DNA from: Symbiobacterium thermophilum
Lineage (GTDB): Bacteria > Bacillota > Sulfobacillia > DYFQ01
Direction of reading: 5' to 3'
DNA: 64,000 bases
NCBI GenBank assembly: GCA_020725105.1
Contig: DYFQ01000009.1
Location: forward strand, 1-64,000
The notes under the pieces were generated by a model. That model was not told the DNA's origin and did no database searches. It worked only from the letters and a program-made list of their open reading frames with translations. Positions 1 through 8,946 of this stretch are shown here, piece by piece. Within the stretch, counting starts at the first letter, position 1. Each line of letters begins with the position of its first letter. The position numbers and the translations under genes are program-made.

Positions 1-183
1 CTGGTGGACACCTTGCGGGAGCAGGCCGGCCGGGTCCGCGGGGAACTGCGGCAATAGGTGGAGGGCCGGCTCGGCGCGCTCCCGGTTCAGCTGGCCCTGG
101 TGGCCATGGCCTGCTTTCTGCCCATGGTGATGGCGCTGGTGGTGTTACCGAGCTTGCTCGCGTTCATAGAGGGAGGCTGGTAA
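1..183 (+). pseudogene. C-terminal end of a TadB/TadC-type (T2SSF) pilus membrane protein, with in-frame TAG
   Basis: Frame 1 enters from the left edge. It reads LREQAGRVRGELRQ, then a TAG at 55-57, then continues in the same frame with VEGRLGALPVQLALVAMACF and a second hydrophobic stretch to TAA at 181-183. A charged linker followed by a terminal membrane helix is how TadB/TadC inner-membrane platform proteins end, and Flp and TadE-like genes follow directly. I infer one broken or read-through gene. Alternatively, a 41-residue one-helix protein starts at the GTG at 58. The left part is outside the window, so the family assignment rests mostly on context. Confidence 0.5.
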
Positions 184-185
184 CC

Positions 186-410
186 GTGGCGGGAAGGTTC
201 GTGGCGTGGTTCGGACGGCTGCAGGCGGCCGCCTACTGGTGGTTCAGGGGCGCGGCGGCGCTCCGCGGCGAGCGGGGCGCCGCCACGGCGGAGTACGCGC
301 TGCTGGTCACCCTGGTGGCGCTGGGATTGGTGGTTGCCCTGGGCAACCTCCGGGAGGCCCTGGTGGCCAAGATCCAGAGCATCATCAACCAGTTGAACGG
401 GGCCCAGTGA
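186..410 (+). CDS. Flp/Fap-type pilin subunit
   Basis: This 74-residue protein carries the Flp signature ERGAATAEYALLVTLVALGL. It has a short basic leader, a processing region before A-x-x-E-Y and one hydrophobic helix that packs into the pilus core. Flp pilins are the major subunits of tight-adherence (Tad) pili and are trimmed by a prepilin peptidase. The start is a GTG three bases after the preceding stop, so the gene is probably translated with the Tad platform gene. TadE-like genes follow at once. The mature subunit of about 40 residues is normal for the family. Confidence 0.85.
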   Translation: MAGRFVAWFGRLQAAAYWWFRGAAALRGERGAATAEYALLVTLVALGLVVALGNLREALVAKIQSIINQLNGAQ

Positions 411-419
411 GGCCGGACC

Positions 420-848
420 GTGTCGGGTCGACGGCGCCCGGCGGGCCCGCGGCGCGGCGAGTCGGGCGCAGCCCTGGTCGAGTTCGCCCTGGTGGGGAGC
501 CTGGTCATCCTCATCCTCTTCGCCGTGGTGGAACTGGGGATGCTGGTCAACGCCCGCCTGGTCCTGGCGGCCGCGGCCCGCGAAGGGGTGCGGCGGGCGG
601 CCGTGGAGGGGGGCGACACGGCCCGGGTGCGGCAGCGGATCGCCGAGGAACTGCGGCTGGGCGGGATCGACGCCGACCAGGTTAACGTGACCATCCGGCC
701 GAGGAACGCGACCTACGGTACGACGGTGACCGTCAGGCTGGAGTACGGGTACCGGCTGGTCACCCCGATCCTGCGAGAGGTGGTGGGTGGGCTGGTGCCG
801 CTGGCCGCGGAGGTCTCGGCCCGGAGCGAGCGGGTGCGGCCGCCGTGA
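420..848 (+). CDS. TadE-family pilus assembly protein
   Basis: This 142-residue protein has a short basic N-terminus, then the TadE core GESGAALVEFALV followed by a hydrophobic helix and the typical VNARLVLAAAAREGVRRAA segment. TadE/TadF proteins are pilin-like pseudopilins of Tad secretion systems. They are processed like pilins and stay membrane-anchored with a periplasmic domain. The GTG start lies just after the Flp gene, and the last four bases overlap the start of the next gene (GTGA), so flp-tadE-tadG form one operon. Confidence 0.85.
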   Translation: MSGRRRPAGPRRGESGAALVEFALVGSLVILILFAVVELGMLVNARLVLAAAAREGVRRAAVEGGDTARVRQRIAEELRLGGIDADQVNVTIRPRNATYGTTVTVRLEYGYRLVTPILREVVGGLVPLAAEVSARSERVRPP

Positions 849-1396
849 GCCGGAACGTGGGGCAGGGCCGGCGGAACCGGGGCGCGGGCGCGGAAGAACC
901 GCTGCCCGGGGACGCTCTGCGCGGCGGCCAGTCAGGGGCCGTCCTGGTGCTGGTGCTGCTGGCCCTGCCCGCCTTTGTCCTGCTGCTTGGCCTGGTGGTC
1001 GACGTGGGCCTGCTCTACCTGGCCCGAGTGCAGCTCCGAGCAGCCCTCGACATGGGGGCGCTGGCCGGGGCGCAGGAACTGGACCTCGATGCCCTGGCGC
1101 GCGGGGAGTTGCGGCTGGTGGAGGAAGCGGCCCGGCGGGAGGCCACGGCCCTCACCCGCCGGAACCTGGTCGCCGCCTTCGGCGCTGAAGTCCTTGACCG
1201 CGCCGTGATAAGGGTCGTGGTGTACCAGGCCGGTCCCACCGCGCCCCTGGTGCACCAGGTGACCGGCCGGAGCCTGGTGGACCCGACGGTGGGGGTTGTC
1301 GCCGAGGTCCCGGTACGCCTGGCGGTGCTGGGCCGGCTGCTGCCCGAGGTGACCCTCCGGGCCCACGCCGACGCCAGCGTGGTCGGGCGGGAATGA
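845..1396 (+). CDS. TadG/TadE-like pilus protein
   Basis: This 183-residue protein starts by a GTGA overlap with the preceding TadE gene. After about 30 hydrophilic residues it has GQSGAVLVLVLLALPAFVLL, a Tad-type N-terminal helix, then a small extracytoplasmic domain beginning VGLLYLARVQLRAALDMGAL. This is the Tad domain seen at the N-terminus of TadG-like proteins, though those are often longer. It is the last gene of the Tad operon in this window. Its 3-prime part is overlapped on the opposite strand by the tail of the broken ERCC4 nuclease reading frame. Confidence 0.75.
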   Translation: MSRNVGQGRRNRGAGAEEPLPGDALRGGQSGAVLVLVLLALPAFVLLLGLVVDVGLLYLARVQLRAALDMGALAGAQELDLDALARGELRLVEEAARREATALTRRNLVAAFGAEVLDRAVIRVVVYQAGPTAPLVHQVTGRSLVDPTVGVVAEVPVRLAVLGRLLPEVTLRAHADASVVGRE

Positions 1397-2480
1397 CCGG
1401 GCCGGCAGGTTCTTCGAGCCTCTCGACCGTCCCCTGGTGCGTTGGTGCCGTCGTCCGCTCCCGGCACCAGCACGTAGCGGCAGCCGCGGCGGGAACCTTC
1501 GGCGCGGAGGACCCCCAGTTCTACCAGTGCCCGGAGGTCCGCCCGGGCGGCGTGCTGGCTGATGCCGAAGCGCCGGGCATAGGCCCGGGTGGTCCAAACC
1601 GTGCCGTCCTCGCGAGCCATACGCAGCGCCTGGGCGCGCCGGTCAGCGGCGTACCCGGGCACGGGTGCCGGCGAGGGCTCGGGGCCCGCGGCGGCCTGCG
1701 CCTGGTGGTAGGGTTCGGCCGCCTCGGCCACCCGTCCCGGAGCCAGGTCCGTCGCTCCCGGCAGGCCGAGATCGGCGGGTTCCGCCGGCCCCGCGCGGGC
1801 CGCGGCCCTGGCCGCGGCGGCGAGCCAGCGGTAGGCGAAGTCTTCGGCAAGGCGCCTGGTTTCCGCGAACATCCAGGTAACCCTGGGATATTCCACCTGC
1901 AGCGCGGCGATCAAGTTCAAGAGCCAGCCCGCCCGAACGCCTTCCGCCTTCAGCAGGTCGGAAAGCCGCCCCTCGACCACCAGCGCTCCGTGGGGCAGCG
2001 TGCTGAACTCCGCAAGGGTGAAGGCGAGTTCCCCGGCGACGGCGGCGGTGGCCAGGTCTTCAACGGACTTCCGCTCGACGCACGCCAGCAGGCGGTTCCG
2101 GACCAGCACGCCGTAGTCTCCGACCGGAAGTTCAACCCGCGTCGCCTCGCCCCCGAACCGGGCGAACCGCCAGGGATAGCGCTCGCGGGTGTCCACGGCC
2201 ACCTTGATGGGTGCCTCCAACGCCCGGGCCTGCGGCACGCGGATGCCGGGCCTTGCCCCCTTCATGCTGGTGGGTGAGCGCCAGAAGATGAGGGATCGCC
2301 CGCGGCTAGAGGTCCATACGAAGATGGATCGGCGGCGGCGCCGCCGCTGCAGCACCAGGTGTCCCGCGTGGCCAGGATCACGGGGTCCTCGCCGGCCACC
2401 GGCAGGTAGACGAGGTACGGTAGCCTGCTGTCCGGGTTGGGGTTCAGGGCCACCCGGAACCGGTCCGGTCCGCTCGGCAC
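1015..2480 (-). pseudogene. ERCC4-domain (XPF-like) nuclease, frameshifted and internally deleted
   Basis: Translation would begin at a GTG (base 2480) behind a strong GAGGAG site and read PSGPDRFRVALNPNPDSRLP through RDTW. The frame then dies at a TGA near 2264. From about 2345 a second frame carries SIFVW, the ERCC4 nuclease motifs VDTRERYPW and ACVERKSVEDL, and a C-terminal helix-turn-helix-like segment (TTRAYARRFGISQHAARADL). Relatives have roughly 45-50 residues between the two parts, so a deletion and a frameshift coincide at a GCC/GGC-rich run (2327-2353). The recognisable protein ends near 1400. The frame has no stop until 1015, running antisense through the Tad gene. An unbroken start at 2265 would give only the C-terminal piece. 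In the intact family this is a structure-specific DNA nuclease. Confidence 0.7.
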
Positions 2481-2652
2481 GGCATTCTCCTCGGTACGGT
2501 GTCGCCTCACCGAATACCGCTCCCGGTACCTTCATTCCTACCGTCAGCAGCCTCGCAGTCCCAGGCCCCTGGCCTTCATCCGGGTAGTGCGTGTTGCTTG
2601 ACGGCCGGCAGCCCGGCCAGGGCGGCCGGGGACACCACCGGAGACCGCGCGC

Positions 2653-2678
2653 AGGAAGAAAGGGTCCGGCTCGCGAAT
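2653..2678 (+). promoter_or_regulatory. Sigma-H-like promoter upstream of the acyl-AMP ligase
   Basis: AGGAAGA and CGCGAAT are separated by 12 bases, close to the sigma-H consensus (RnAGGAwWW, N11-12, RnnGAAT) with a C in place of the first purine of the -10 element. The rest of the 2481-2837 gap, divergent between the nuclease and the ligase, shows nothing else I can name. A chance match is possible in DNA this G+C-rich. Confidence 0.35.
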
Positions 2679-2837
2679 GCTCGCGGAGCCATCGCCCACG
2701 AACTCGCCCGGGCCACCCAGGTGCGGCCGGCAGCCTGGGTCGCCCGCCGCCCCCTGCGCACATTGAGGACCATACCAGGGGAGGGGCTTGGCGCGGCCCT
2801 TCCACCATCCATCGGGGCGACGGGGGAGGAATGGCCG

Positions 2838-4556
2838 ATGCTGGCCGAGTCCCTGGTGACCCGGATCCGCCGAGCCGCCACGGGCCCGTCGGGCATCACC
2901 TTCGTCGGGTCCGCGGCCCGCGGCTCCGGCCAACCGTACCTGCGAGTGACATGGTCACAGCTCCACGAGGACGCCCGCGCGGTGGCGGCCGCCCTGCAGG
3001 CGCTGGGCGTGGCTCCCGGCGATCACGTCGCCATCCTGAGCCTCACCAGCCGAGCGCTGGTCACCGCCGTCCAGGGGGTCTGGCTGGCCGGCGCCTGCGT
3101 GACGGTCCTGCCCCTGCCGGTGAGGCCGGGTTCCCTTGAGGAGTTCGTGGCGCAGACCCGGGCCTGTCTGCTCCACGGTGACGCCAGGTTGCTGCTGCTC
3201 GACGACGACCTGGCCGGCTTCTACGAGCCGGCTCCCGGCGACCCCGCGGTGGCGCTGCTGAGCCAGGTGCAGCCGGGCCCTGGCCGGCCGACCGCCGGCG
3301 ACCTGGAGGAAATGGTCGACGACCCCCATCGCCTTGCCATCCTGCAGTTCACCTCGGGCTCCACCTCGGAGCCGAAGGGCGTGATGCTGCCCCATCACGT
3401 GGTCGTCGCCAACATCGACGGGATGCTCGGCGCGGCCGGCGTGGATCCGGCGACCGATGTCATCGTGTCCTGGCTGCCCCTGTACCACGACATGGGCCTC
3501 GTGGGGATGCTGTCGGTGTCCATGAGCGCGGGCTGCTCGCTGGTGCTGGCTGCGCCTCAGGACTTCCTGACCAGTCCGGGCGACTGGATGCGCTGGCTGA
3601 GTGAGCACCGGGGCACCATTACCGCGGGACCCAACTTCTCGTGGGTGCTCGCCACCCGGGCCCTCCGGCGCATGGCCGACACCGGCGAGCGCCTGGACCT
3701 GTCGGCGGTCCGCATTGCCCTGAGCGGCGCCGAGCCGGTCGATCCCGACGCCGTCGAGGAATTCGTGGCGTGCGCCGTCCCGCATGGCTTCCGGCCGAGC
3801 GCCGTGTTCTGCGCGTTCGGCATGGCGGAGGTGGCCGTCGGCGGCACCTTCCCGCCGCCCATGCGGGGGATGGTCTGCGACGCGGTTGACCGGGTGGCTC
3901 TCGAATCCGAGGGCGTGGCCCGCCCGGCCGACCCCGGCGCCCCCACCACCCGGCGGCTGCCGTTGCTGGGCCGGCCGATACCCGGTTTGGAGATGCGGAT
4001 CCGCGACCCGCGCACCGGCGTAGTGCTGGGCGAACGCCAGGTCGGCGAGCTCGAGCTCCGGGGCACGTCGCTGACGCCCGGTTACTACAGGCGGCCAGAC
4101 CTCACCGCCGAGCTGTTTCACGAGGGCTGGCTGCGCACCGGTGATCTGGCCTACCTCGTGCCAGGCCCGGACGGCGGGTTGCCGGAACTGGTGGTGTGCG
4201 GCCGGCTCAAGGACGTGATCATCGTCGGGGGACGCAACATCTTCCCCGAGGACCTCGAGCGGGCGGTCGGGGCCCTCGACGGCGTGCGCGCCGGCAACGT
4301 CATCGCCTTCGGCACCGGAACCCGCAAGGGCAAGGAGTCCATCGTGGTGGTGGCCGAGGTGCGCACGGACGACGCTTTGGCGCTGCGTCGGGCGATCCAT
4401 CGGCGGGTGTTGCAGGTGTGTGGGGTGCCCCCGCGCGAGGTGGTGCTCGTGAAGCCGGGCACCGTGCCCAAGACCAGCTCGGGCAAACTGCAGCGCGGCC
4501 TTTGCCGCGAGCGGTACCTTCGCCGGGCGCTGGCGCCCGCGGATGAACCTGCCTGA
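2838..4556 (+). CDS. Acyl-AMP ligase (FAAL-like, AMP-binding superfamily)
   Basis: This 572-residue enzyme of the ANL superfamily activates a fatty or other carboxylic acid as acyl-adenylate. Visible motifs are the P-loop-like TSGSTSEPKGVMLP (about residue 175), YHDMGLVGMLS typical of fatty acyl-AMP ligases, GWLRTGDLAYL with the ATP-binding Asp, GRLKDVIIVGGRNIFPEDLE, and the C-terminal catalytic lysine in PKTSSGKLQRGLCR. I chose the ATG that follows GGAGGA by seven bases. The frame is open further upstream, but those codons look unlike protein. No carrier protein or polyketide synthase gene is nearby, so the product is unknown. A sigma-H-like promoter lies about 170 bp upstream. Confidence 0.8.
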   Translation: MLAESLVTRIRRAATGPSGITFVGSAARGSGQPYLRVTWSQLHEDARAVAAALQALGVAPGDHVAILSLTSRALVTAVQGVWLAGACVTVLPLPVRPGSLEEFVAQTRACLLHGDARLLLLDDDLAGFYEPAPGDPAVALLSQVQPGPGRPTAGDLEEMVDDPHRLAILQFTSGSTSEPKGVMLPHHVVVANIDGMLGAAGVDPATDVIVSWLPLYHDMGLVGMLSVSMSAGCSLVLAAPQDFLTSPGDWMRWLSEHRGTITAGPNFSWVLATRALRRMADTGERLDLSAVRIALSGAEPVDPDAVEEFVACAVPHGFRPSAVFCAFGMAEVAVGGTFPPPMRGMVCDAVDRVALESEGVARPADPGAPTTRRLPLLGRPIPGLEMRIRDPRTGVVLGERQVGELELRGTSLTPGYYRRPDLTAELFHEGWLRTGDLAYLVPGPDGGLPELVVCGRLKDVIIVGGRNIFPEDLERAVGALDGVRAGNVIAFGTGTRKGKESIVVVAEVRTDDALALRRAIHRRVLQVCGVPPREVVLVKPGTVPKTSSGKLQRGLCRERYLRRALAPADEPA

Positions 4557-4597
4557 TGCTCCGGAGAGCGGGTGGCGCGGCGGATCCTCCCGCCCCG

Positions 4598-7273
4598 TCA
4601 GAGTTCAGAAACCGGCACGGGCCGGCCGACGCGATCGCCCTGCGCGTAGTCGACGCCCAGGGCCCGCACCTTCTCCAGCGTGGCCTTGTCTTCGACCCAC
4701 TCGGCGATGGTCGCCCGTCCCAGCCCCCGGGCGAGATCGGCGATGGCCCGCACGATCTGCTGGTTCTGGGCGTCGGCCACCAGGGTGCGGGTGAAGGTGC
4801 CGTCGATCTTCACGTAGTCCACGGGCAGGTGCCGCAGGTAATATAGCGACGAGAAGCCGACGCCGAAGTCATCGAGCGCCAGCCGGCAGCCCCGGGCCCG
4901 CAGAGTCTCCACGCAGCGCAGGGTCTGCGCCACGTCGCCGACGGCGGCGGTTTCCGTGATCTCCAGCACCAGGTTGGCCGGCGAGACCCCCGACGCGTCC
5001 AGCTCGGCCGCGATGGCCCGGATCGCCCCGTCGTCGCGGAGGGTCCTGGCCGAGAGGTTCACGTGCACGCAGGCGTTGCGGCGGCCGATGAGCCGCAGGG
5101 CCTGCCGGCAGATCCACACATCGATCTGCTGGACGAGGTCGAGGCGCTCGGCGACGGGCAAAAAGGCGGCGGGCAGCAGCACCTGCGTCCCCTCGGGGAG
5201 CCGGATCAAGAGTTCCCACCCCGAGGTCTGGTCCCGGCGGAGGTCGAGGATCGGCTGGGCATAGGCGGCCAGCCGGTCGCGCGCCAGCGCGTCCCGCAAC
5301 CGCTCCGCCCAGGCCGGCGGCACCCGCAGCCGGTCGCGCCGGGCGGGGTCCGGCACCGAGACCACCGCCCGGTCGCCGCCCTGGTCCTTGGCGGCGTAGG
5401 CGGCGAGATCGGCGGCGGCCAGCACCTCGTCGGCCGTCAGGCCGTGCTCTGGAAAGAGCGCTATCCCGCAGCTGGCGGTCAGCCGGACCGGCCGGCCGCC
5501 CAGCAGCACCACCTGCTCCCGCACCGCGGCCAGGATCCGTTCCGCCGCGGCCCGGGCCTGCTCGGCGTCGGCCGGGGCGAGAAGCACGCCGAACTCGTCC
5601 CCGCCCAGGCGGGCAAACACGTCGCTCTCCCGCAGCCGCCCCCGGATGGCCTGGGCGATGGTCCGCAGCATGTCGTCGCCGGCCCCGTGGCCCAGGTGGT
5701 CGTTGACCTCCTTGAAGTTGTCCAGGTCCACAAACAGCAGGGCGCTGCTCTGGCCGGAGCGCCGGGCCTGCGCCATCTGGCGGGCCAGCTCCTCCTGGAA
5801 CCGGTGCCGGTTGAAGACCCCGGTGAGCGCGTCGTGGTTCGCCAGGTAGAGCACGTCCGCCTCGAAGCGTTTGCGGGCGGTGATGTCCTCCACGCTGCCC
5901 TCGTAGCATGCCGGCCGCCCCTCCGCATCGCACACGGTCCGGGCCGTCTCCCGGACCCAGACGACCGTGCCGTCGAAGCGGCGCCACTGCGCCTCGAAGT
6001 CGGCCAGCACGCCCGTGCGGTGGATCAGCCGCTGCCACCGCGCGCGGTCCTCCGGGTTGGCGTAGAGCCCGGCCGCGTGCGTCGCCAGCAGCGTCGCCCG
6101 GTCCGGGTAGCCCAGCAGCCGGACCAGCGCCTCGTTGACCTCCAGGATCTGCCCGGCGGGCGTGGACCGGTACAGCCCGACCGGGACCCGCTCGAACAGC
6201 ACGCGGTAGCGCCTGTGCTCCCGCGCCCGCTCCACCGCCGCCGCCGTCACGCCGGCGATGAGGGCGGCGAAGCGCAGCTGCTCGTCGCTCAGCGGCCGCG
6301 GGGTGAGGTAGTCGGCCATGATGACGCCCGACGGCACGTCGCCGGCCCGCATGGGCAGGTTCACGCAGACCCGGACGCCGGCGCGCCGCACCGGCTCGGG
6401 GGTGGCAAAAGGCGCATCCGGCCTGGTATGGTCCTCGACCACCGGGCTCCCCACGTGCAGGGCCCAGGCCGGGCCGCTGGCGTCCGGCGGGTCCAGCGGA
6501 AGCTGCAGCCGGCCGATGTAGGCCTCGCTCCAGCCCTGGGCGGCCACCAGCTCCAGAAAGCTGCCGGATGGGTCGGTGACCAGCAGGCTCAGGGCATCGG
6601 GCCCGAGGTGTTCCCGGAGCACGGCGAACACCGCCGCCCCGATCTCCTCGAGGGCGGTCAGGCCCAGCAGGGTCTGGGTCAGGCATGCGGCGGCCTGTTG
6701 CTCCTCCCGCCGGGTCGCTTCCTCGCGCCCGTGGAGCCTGGCCCGCTCGATGGCCACGCCCAGGGTGTCTCCCACCAGGCCCAGCAGCGTCAGGGTCTCC
6801 TGATCCAGGGGCTGCTTCCCGGCGCGGGCGAGGTTCATGACGCCCAGCACCCGGTCCCCCGCCCGCAGAGGGACGCTCACGTGCGCACGCACCCTCCCGG
6901 CGGGCCCGGCGGCGGCCACCGGGCCGCCGCCGGCCGGCGCCCCGCCGGTGCGCTCCAGCCGCTCGCAGTGGACGATGGTGGCGGGCTCGGTGAGCTCCCC
7001 GTCAAGCAGCATCCGCTGGCAGCGGCACGGCGGCCCGCGGAGCGCGGCCCGGTCGCCGGCCGCCAGCGCGGGTGGCAGGCCGTGGGCGGCGGCCAGGGAG
7101 AAGCGCCCCTCGTCGTCCAGCAAGACGATCCAGCCGGTTGCAAGGTCCAGGAGCCGCAGGACGAGGGCGAGGGTGGGGGCGAGCATCGGCTCCAGGGCGA
7201 CGGTGCGGTTGAGGTGTTCGGCCACGGCGGCGAGCACCTCGAGCCGGCGGCGGGCGTGTCGCGGACCGGGCAT
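4598..7273 (-). CDS. Cyclic-di-GMP turnover protein, GAF-GAF-PAS-GGDEF-EAL
   Basis: This 891-residue soluble multidomain sensor has two GAF domains (about residues 15-180 and 195-350), a PAS/PAC domain (about 355-480, with YRVLFERVPVGLYR and GSVEDITARKRFE), a GGDEF domain (about 485-640) and an EAL domain to the end. The cyclase signature GGDEF is intact. An RESD sequence sits five residues before it, matching the RxxD product-inhibition site. In the phosphodiesterase part, ELLIR replaces EALLR, and VNLSA, LEITE, DDFGVGFSS, VKID and EWVE are present, so both activities look possible. The ATG was chosen over upstream GTG and TTG codons. The neighbouring type IV pilus operon is a natural target of c-di-GMP, but this link is inference. 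Confidence 0.9.
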   Translation of the reverse strand: MPGPRHARRRLEVLAAVAEHLNRTVALEPMLAPTLALVLRLLDLATGWIVLLDDEGRFSLAAAHGLPPALAAGDRAALRGPPCRCQRMLLDGELTEPATIVHCERLERTGGAPAGGGPVAAAGPAGRVRAHVSVPLRAGDRVLGVMNLARAGKQPLDQETLTLLGLVGDTLGVAIERARLHGREEATRREEQQAAACLTQTLLGLTALEEIGAAVFAVLREHLGPDALSLLVTDPSGSFLELVAAQGWSEAYIGRLQLPLDPPDASGPAWALHVGSPVVEDHTRPDAPFATPEPVRRAGVRVCVNLPMRAGDVPSGVIMADYLTPRPLSDEQLRFAALIAGVTAAAVERAREHRRYRVLFERVPVGLYRSTPAGQILEVNEALVRLLGYPDRATLLATHAAGLYANPEDRARWQRLIHRTGVLADFEAQWRRFDGTVVWVRETARTVCDAEGRPACYEGSVEDITARKRFEADVLYLANHDALTGVFNRHRFQEELARQMAQARRSGQSSALLFVDLDNFKEVNDHLGHGAGDDMLRTIAQAIRGRLRESDVFARLGGDEFGVLLAPADAEQARAAAERILAAVREQVVLLGGRPVRLTASCGIALFPEHGLTADEVLAAADLAAYAAKDQGGDRAVVSVPDPARRDRLRVPPAWAERLRDALARDRLAAYAQPILDLRRDQTSGWELLIRLPEGTQVLLPAAFLPVAERLDLVQQIDVWICRQALRLIGRRNACVHVNLSARTLRDDGAIRAIAAELDASGVSPANLVLEITETAAVGDVAQTLRCVETLRARGCRLALDDFGVGFSSLYYLRHLPVDYVKIDGTFTRTLVADAQNQQIVRAIADLARGLGRATIAEWVEDKATLEKVRALGVDYAQGDRVGRPVPVSEL

Positions 7274-7784
7274 GGTCACCCGCTCCAAGCCGGTACGGCG
7301 CCGCGGCGGCTGTTAGCAGACGCGCGCCGCATGCGAGAAAGAGCGCGCAGGCAGCCCGGCCACATTCGCGGCACGGCCGCGTCCATCAACGCCCCCTCCC
7401 TCCCGTTTGCAGCAGTGGCGGATCGACCGATCAACGACTCACACTCACTTCCAATTTGCGCCAACGAGCCCGCTGTTCCTGCCGGCCTTGCCCCGCACGG
7501 GCGCCGGGAAGCCGCTCGAGGGCCCCCGGAAAGCCGCTCCGGGGTCGGTCCTCTCCGTTCCGCGCTCACTCAAATTATCGGCGAGCCGGCACGCGGGCTT
7601 AAGGCAATCGGATCTTCTGGTGGTCTGCCCCCGCCCGGCAGGCAGGGCAGGAGTGGCCTTCCGGACCGTCGAAGCCCACGCGGGAGGGTAGTCTCGCCCC
7701 GCCTGCCAGCTTTCGCCAGCAACGGTGCATCCTATCCTGGGGCCCGGGGACACCCCGGCGCCCGCCGGAAAGGAGGGCTGGTTG
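7274..7784. other. Long intergenic leader upstream of gcvT
   Basis: There is no convincing gene here. The region holds divergent upstream sequences for the GGDEF-EAL gene and gcvT, a sigma-H-like promoter at 7649-7674 and an imperfect 12-base inverted repeat around it (7637-7648 with 7696-7707, 11 of 12 paired). I looked for a glycine riboswitch and did not find its conserved core. A 33-base piece (7645-7677) recurs, with three mismatches, upstream of gcvH at 21753-21785. Confidence 0.6.
7649..7674 (+). promoter_or_regulatory. Sigma-H-like promoter of gcvT
   Basis: AGGAGTG, 12 bases, GTCGAAG. The last base of the -10 and the A/T positions after AGGA deviate from consensus. Support comes from conservation: the same element recurs as AGGAACG-N12-GTCGAAG in the gcvT remnant before gcvH. 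It would give a leader of about 100 bases before the gcvT start. Confidence 0.4.
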
Positions 7785-8903
7785 ATGAACCACCGGCCCA
7801 CTGACACGCCCCGCAAGACGCCGCTGTGGTCGTGGCACGTGAACCACGGCGCCCGGACGGTCGAGTTCGGCGGCTGGAGCATGCCCGTGCAGTACGCGGG
7901 GGTCATCGAGGAACACCGGGCCGTCCGCTCGGCGGCCGGGCTGTTCGACGTTTCCCACATGGGTGAGTTCCGCCTCTCCGGGCCTGACGCCCTCAGGCTC
8001 GTGAACCGGGTCATCACCAACGACGCCGGCCGCCTCAAGCCCGGCAAGGTGCTGTACGCGCCCGTCTGCTGGCCGGACGGGGGCATCGTCGACGACTGCC
8101 TCGTGTACCGGCTGGGCGAGGACCGCTTCATGATGGTGGTCAACGCGGCCAACACCCGCAAGGACTTCGAGTGGGTGGCCGAGCACGCCCGCCACTTCGA
8201 TGTCGAACTGGAGGACGTGTCCCTGGAGACGGGGCTCGTGGCCTGCCAGGGACCGCTGGCCCCGGCCATCGTGCAGCGAATTACCGCCACGGACCTGTCG
8301 ACCCTGGGCACCTACTGGTGCCGGGAGGGGGTCGAGGTGGCGGGCAAGACCTGTCTGGTATCGAGAACGGGATACACCGGAGAGGATGGCTTCGAGATCT
8401 ACTGCCGCTGGGGCGACACCGAGGCCATCTGGACGGCGCTGCTCGACGCCGGCGCCGGCGACGGCCTGGTGCCGGCCGGCCTGGGGGCCCGGGACACCCT
8501 GCGCCTCGAAGCCCGGCTGCTGCTTTACGGCAACGACATCGACGACCGGACCACGCCCCTCGAGGCGGGGCTGGAGTGGACGGTCAAGTTCGACAAGCCG
8601 GACTTCATCGGCAAGGCGGCCCTCCAGCGGCAGCAGGCGGAGGGAGTCCGGCGGCGGTTGGCGGGGTTTGTCATGGCCGACCGGGGCATCCCCCGGCACG
8701 GCTACCCCATCGCCCGCGACGGGGTGGAGGTGGGGACGGTCACGTCGGGGACGTACTCCCCGACGCTGGAGCGGAACATCGGCCTGGGCTACGTGCCGCC
8801 GGACCTGGCCGTGCCCGACCGCGAGTTTGACGTGCTGATCCGCGGCCGGCCGGCGAGGGCGCGGACGGTCAAGACTCCCTTTTACCGGCCGTCCAGGGGC
8901 TAG
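7785..8903 (+). CDS. gcvT: Aminomethyltransferase, T-protein of the glycine cleavage system
   Basis: This 372-residue protein has family-typical length. The T-protein takes the aminomethyl group from lipoylated H-protein and transfers its one-carbon unit to tetrahydrofolate, releasing ammonia. Visible hallmarks include the N-terminal LWSWHVNHGARTVEFGGWSMPVQY, SHMGEF, the TGYTGEDGFEIYC motif near residue 205, and GLGARDTLRLEARLLLYG. The ATG follows AAGGAGGG by eight bases. The gene stands alone, 13 kb from gcvH-gcvPA-gcvPB, where a broken gcvT copy remains, so this copy appears to be the working one. Confidence 0.95.
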   Translation: MNHRPTDTPRKTPLWSWHVNHGARTVEFGGWSMPVQYAGVIEEHRAVRSAAGLFDVSHMGEFRLSGPDALRLVNRVITNDAGRLKPGKVLYAPVCWPDGGIVDDCLVYRLGEDRFMMVVNAANTRKDFEWVAEHARHFDVELEDVSLETGLVACQGPLAPAIVQRITATDLSTLGTYWCREGVEVAGKTCLVSRTGYTGEDGFEIYCRWGDTEAIWTALLDAGAGDGLVPAGLGARDTLRLEARLLLYGNDIDDRTTPLEAGLEWTVKFDKPDFIGKAALQRQQAEGVRRRLAGFVMADRGIPRHGYPIARDGVEVGTVTSGTYSPTLERNIGLGYVPPDLAVPDREFDVLIRGRPARARTVKTPFYRPSRG

Positions 8904-8946
8904 TCGGCGTTCCGGCCCCGGTGGCCTGCCCTGGCGACCGCCCTCG

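Noticed and set aside
7560-7784. Glycine riboswitch before gcvT
   Set aside because: The context is right, but the conserved GGAGAG and CGCCGAAGG/CAGGCAAAAGGACAG-type core could not be found on this strand, nor in the gcvH leader.
4955-7804. Very long open frames antisense to the GGDEF-EAL gene, pilC and other genes
   Set aside because: G+C-rich DNA leaves shadow frames open. Their products are His/Gln/Gly/Pro-rich without domains, and the opposite-strand genes have clear motifs.
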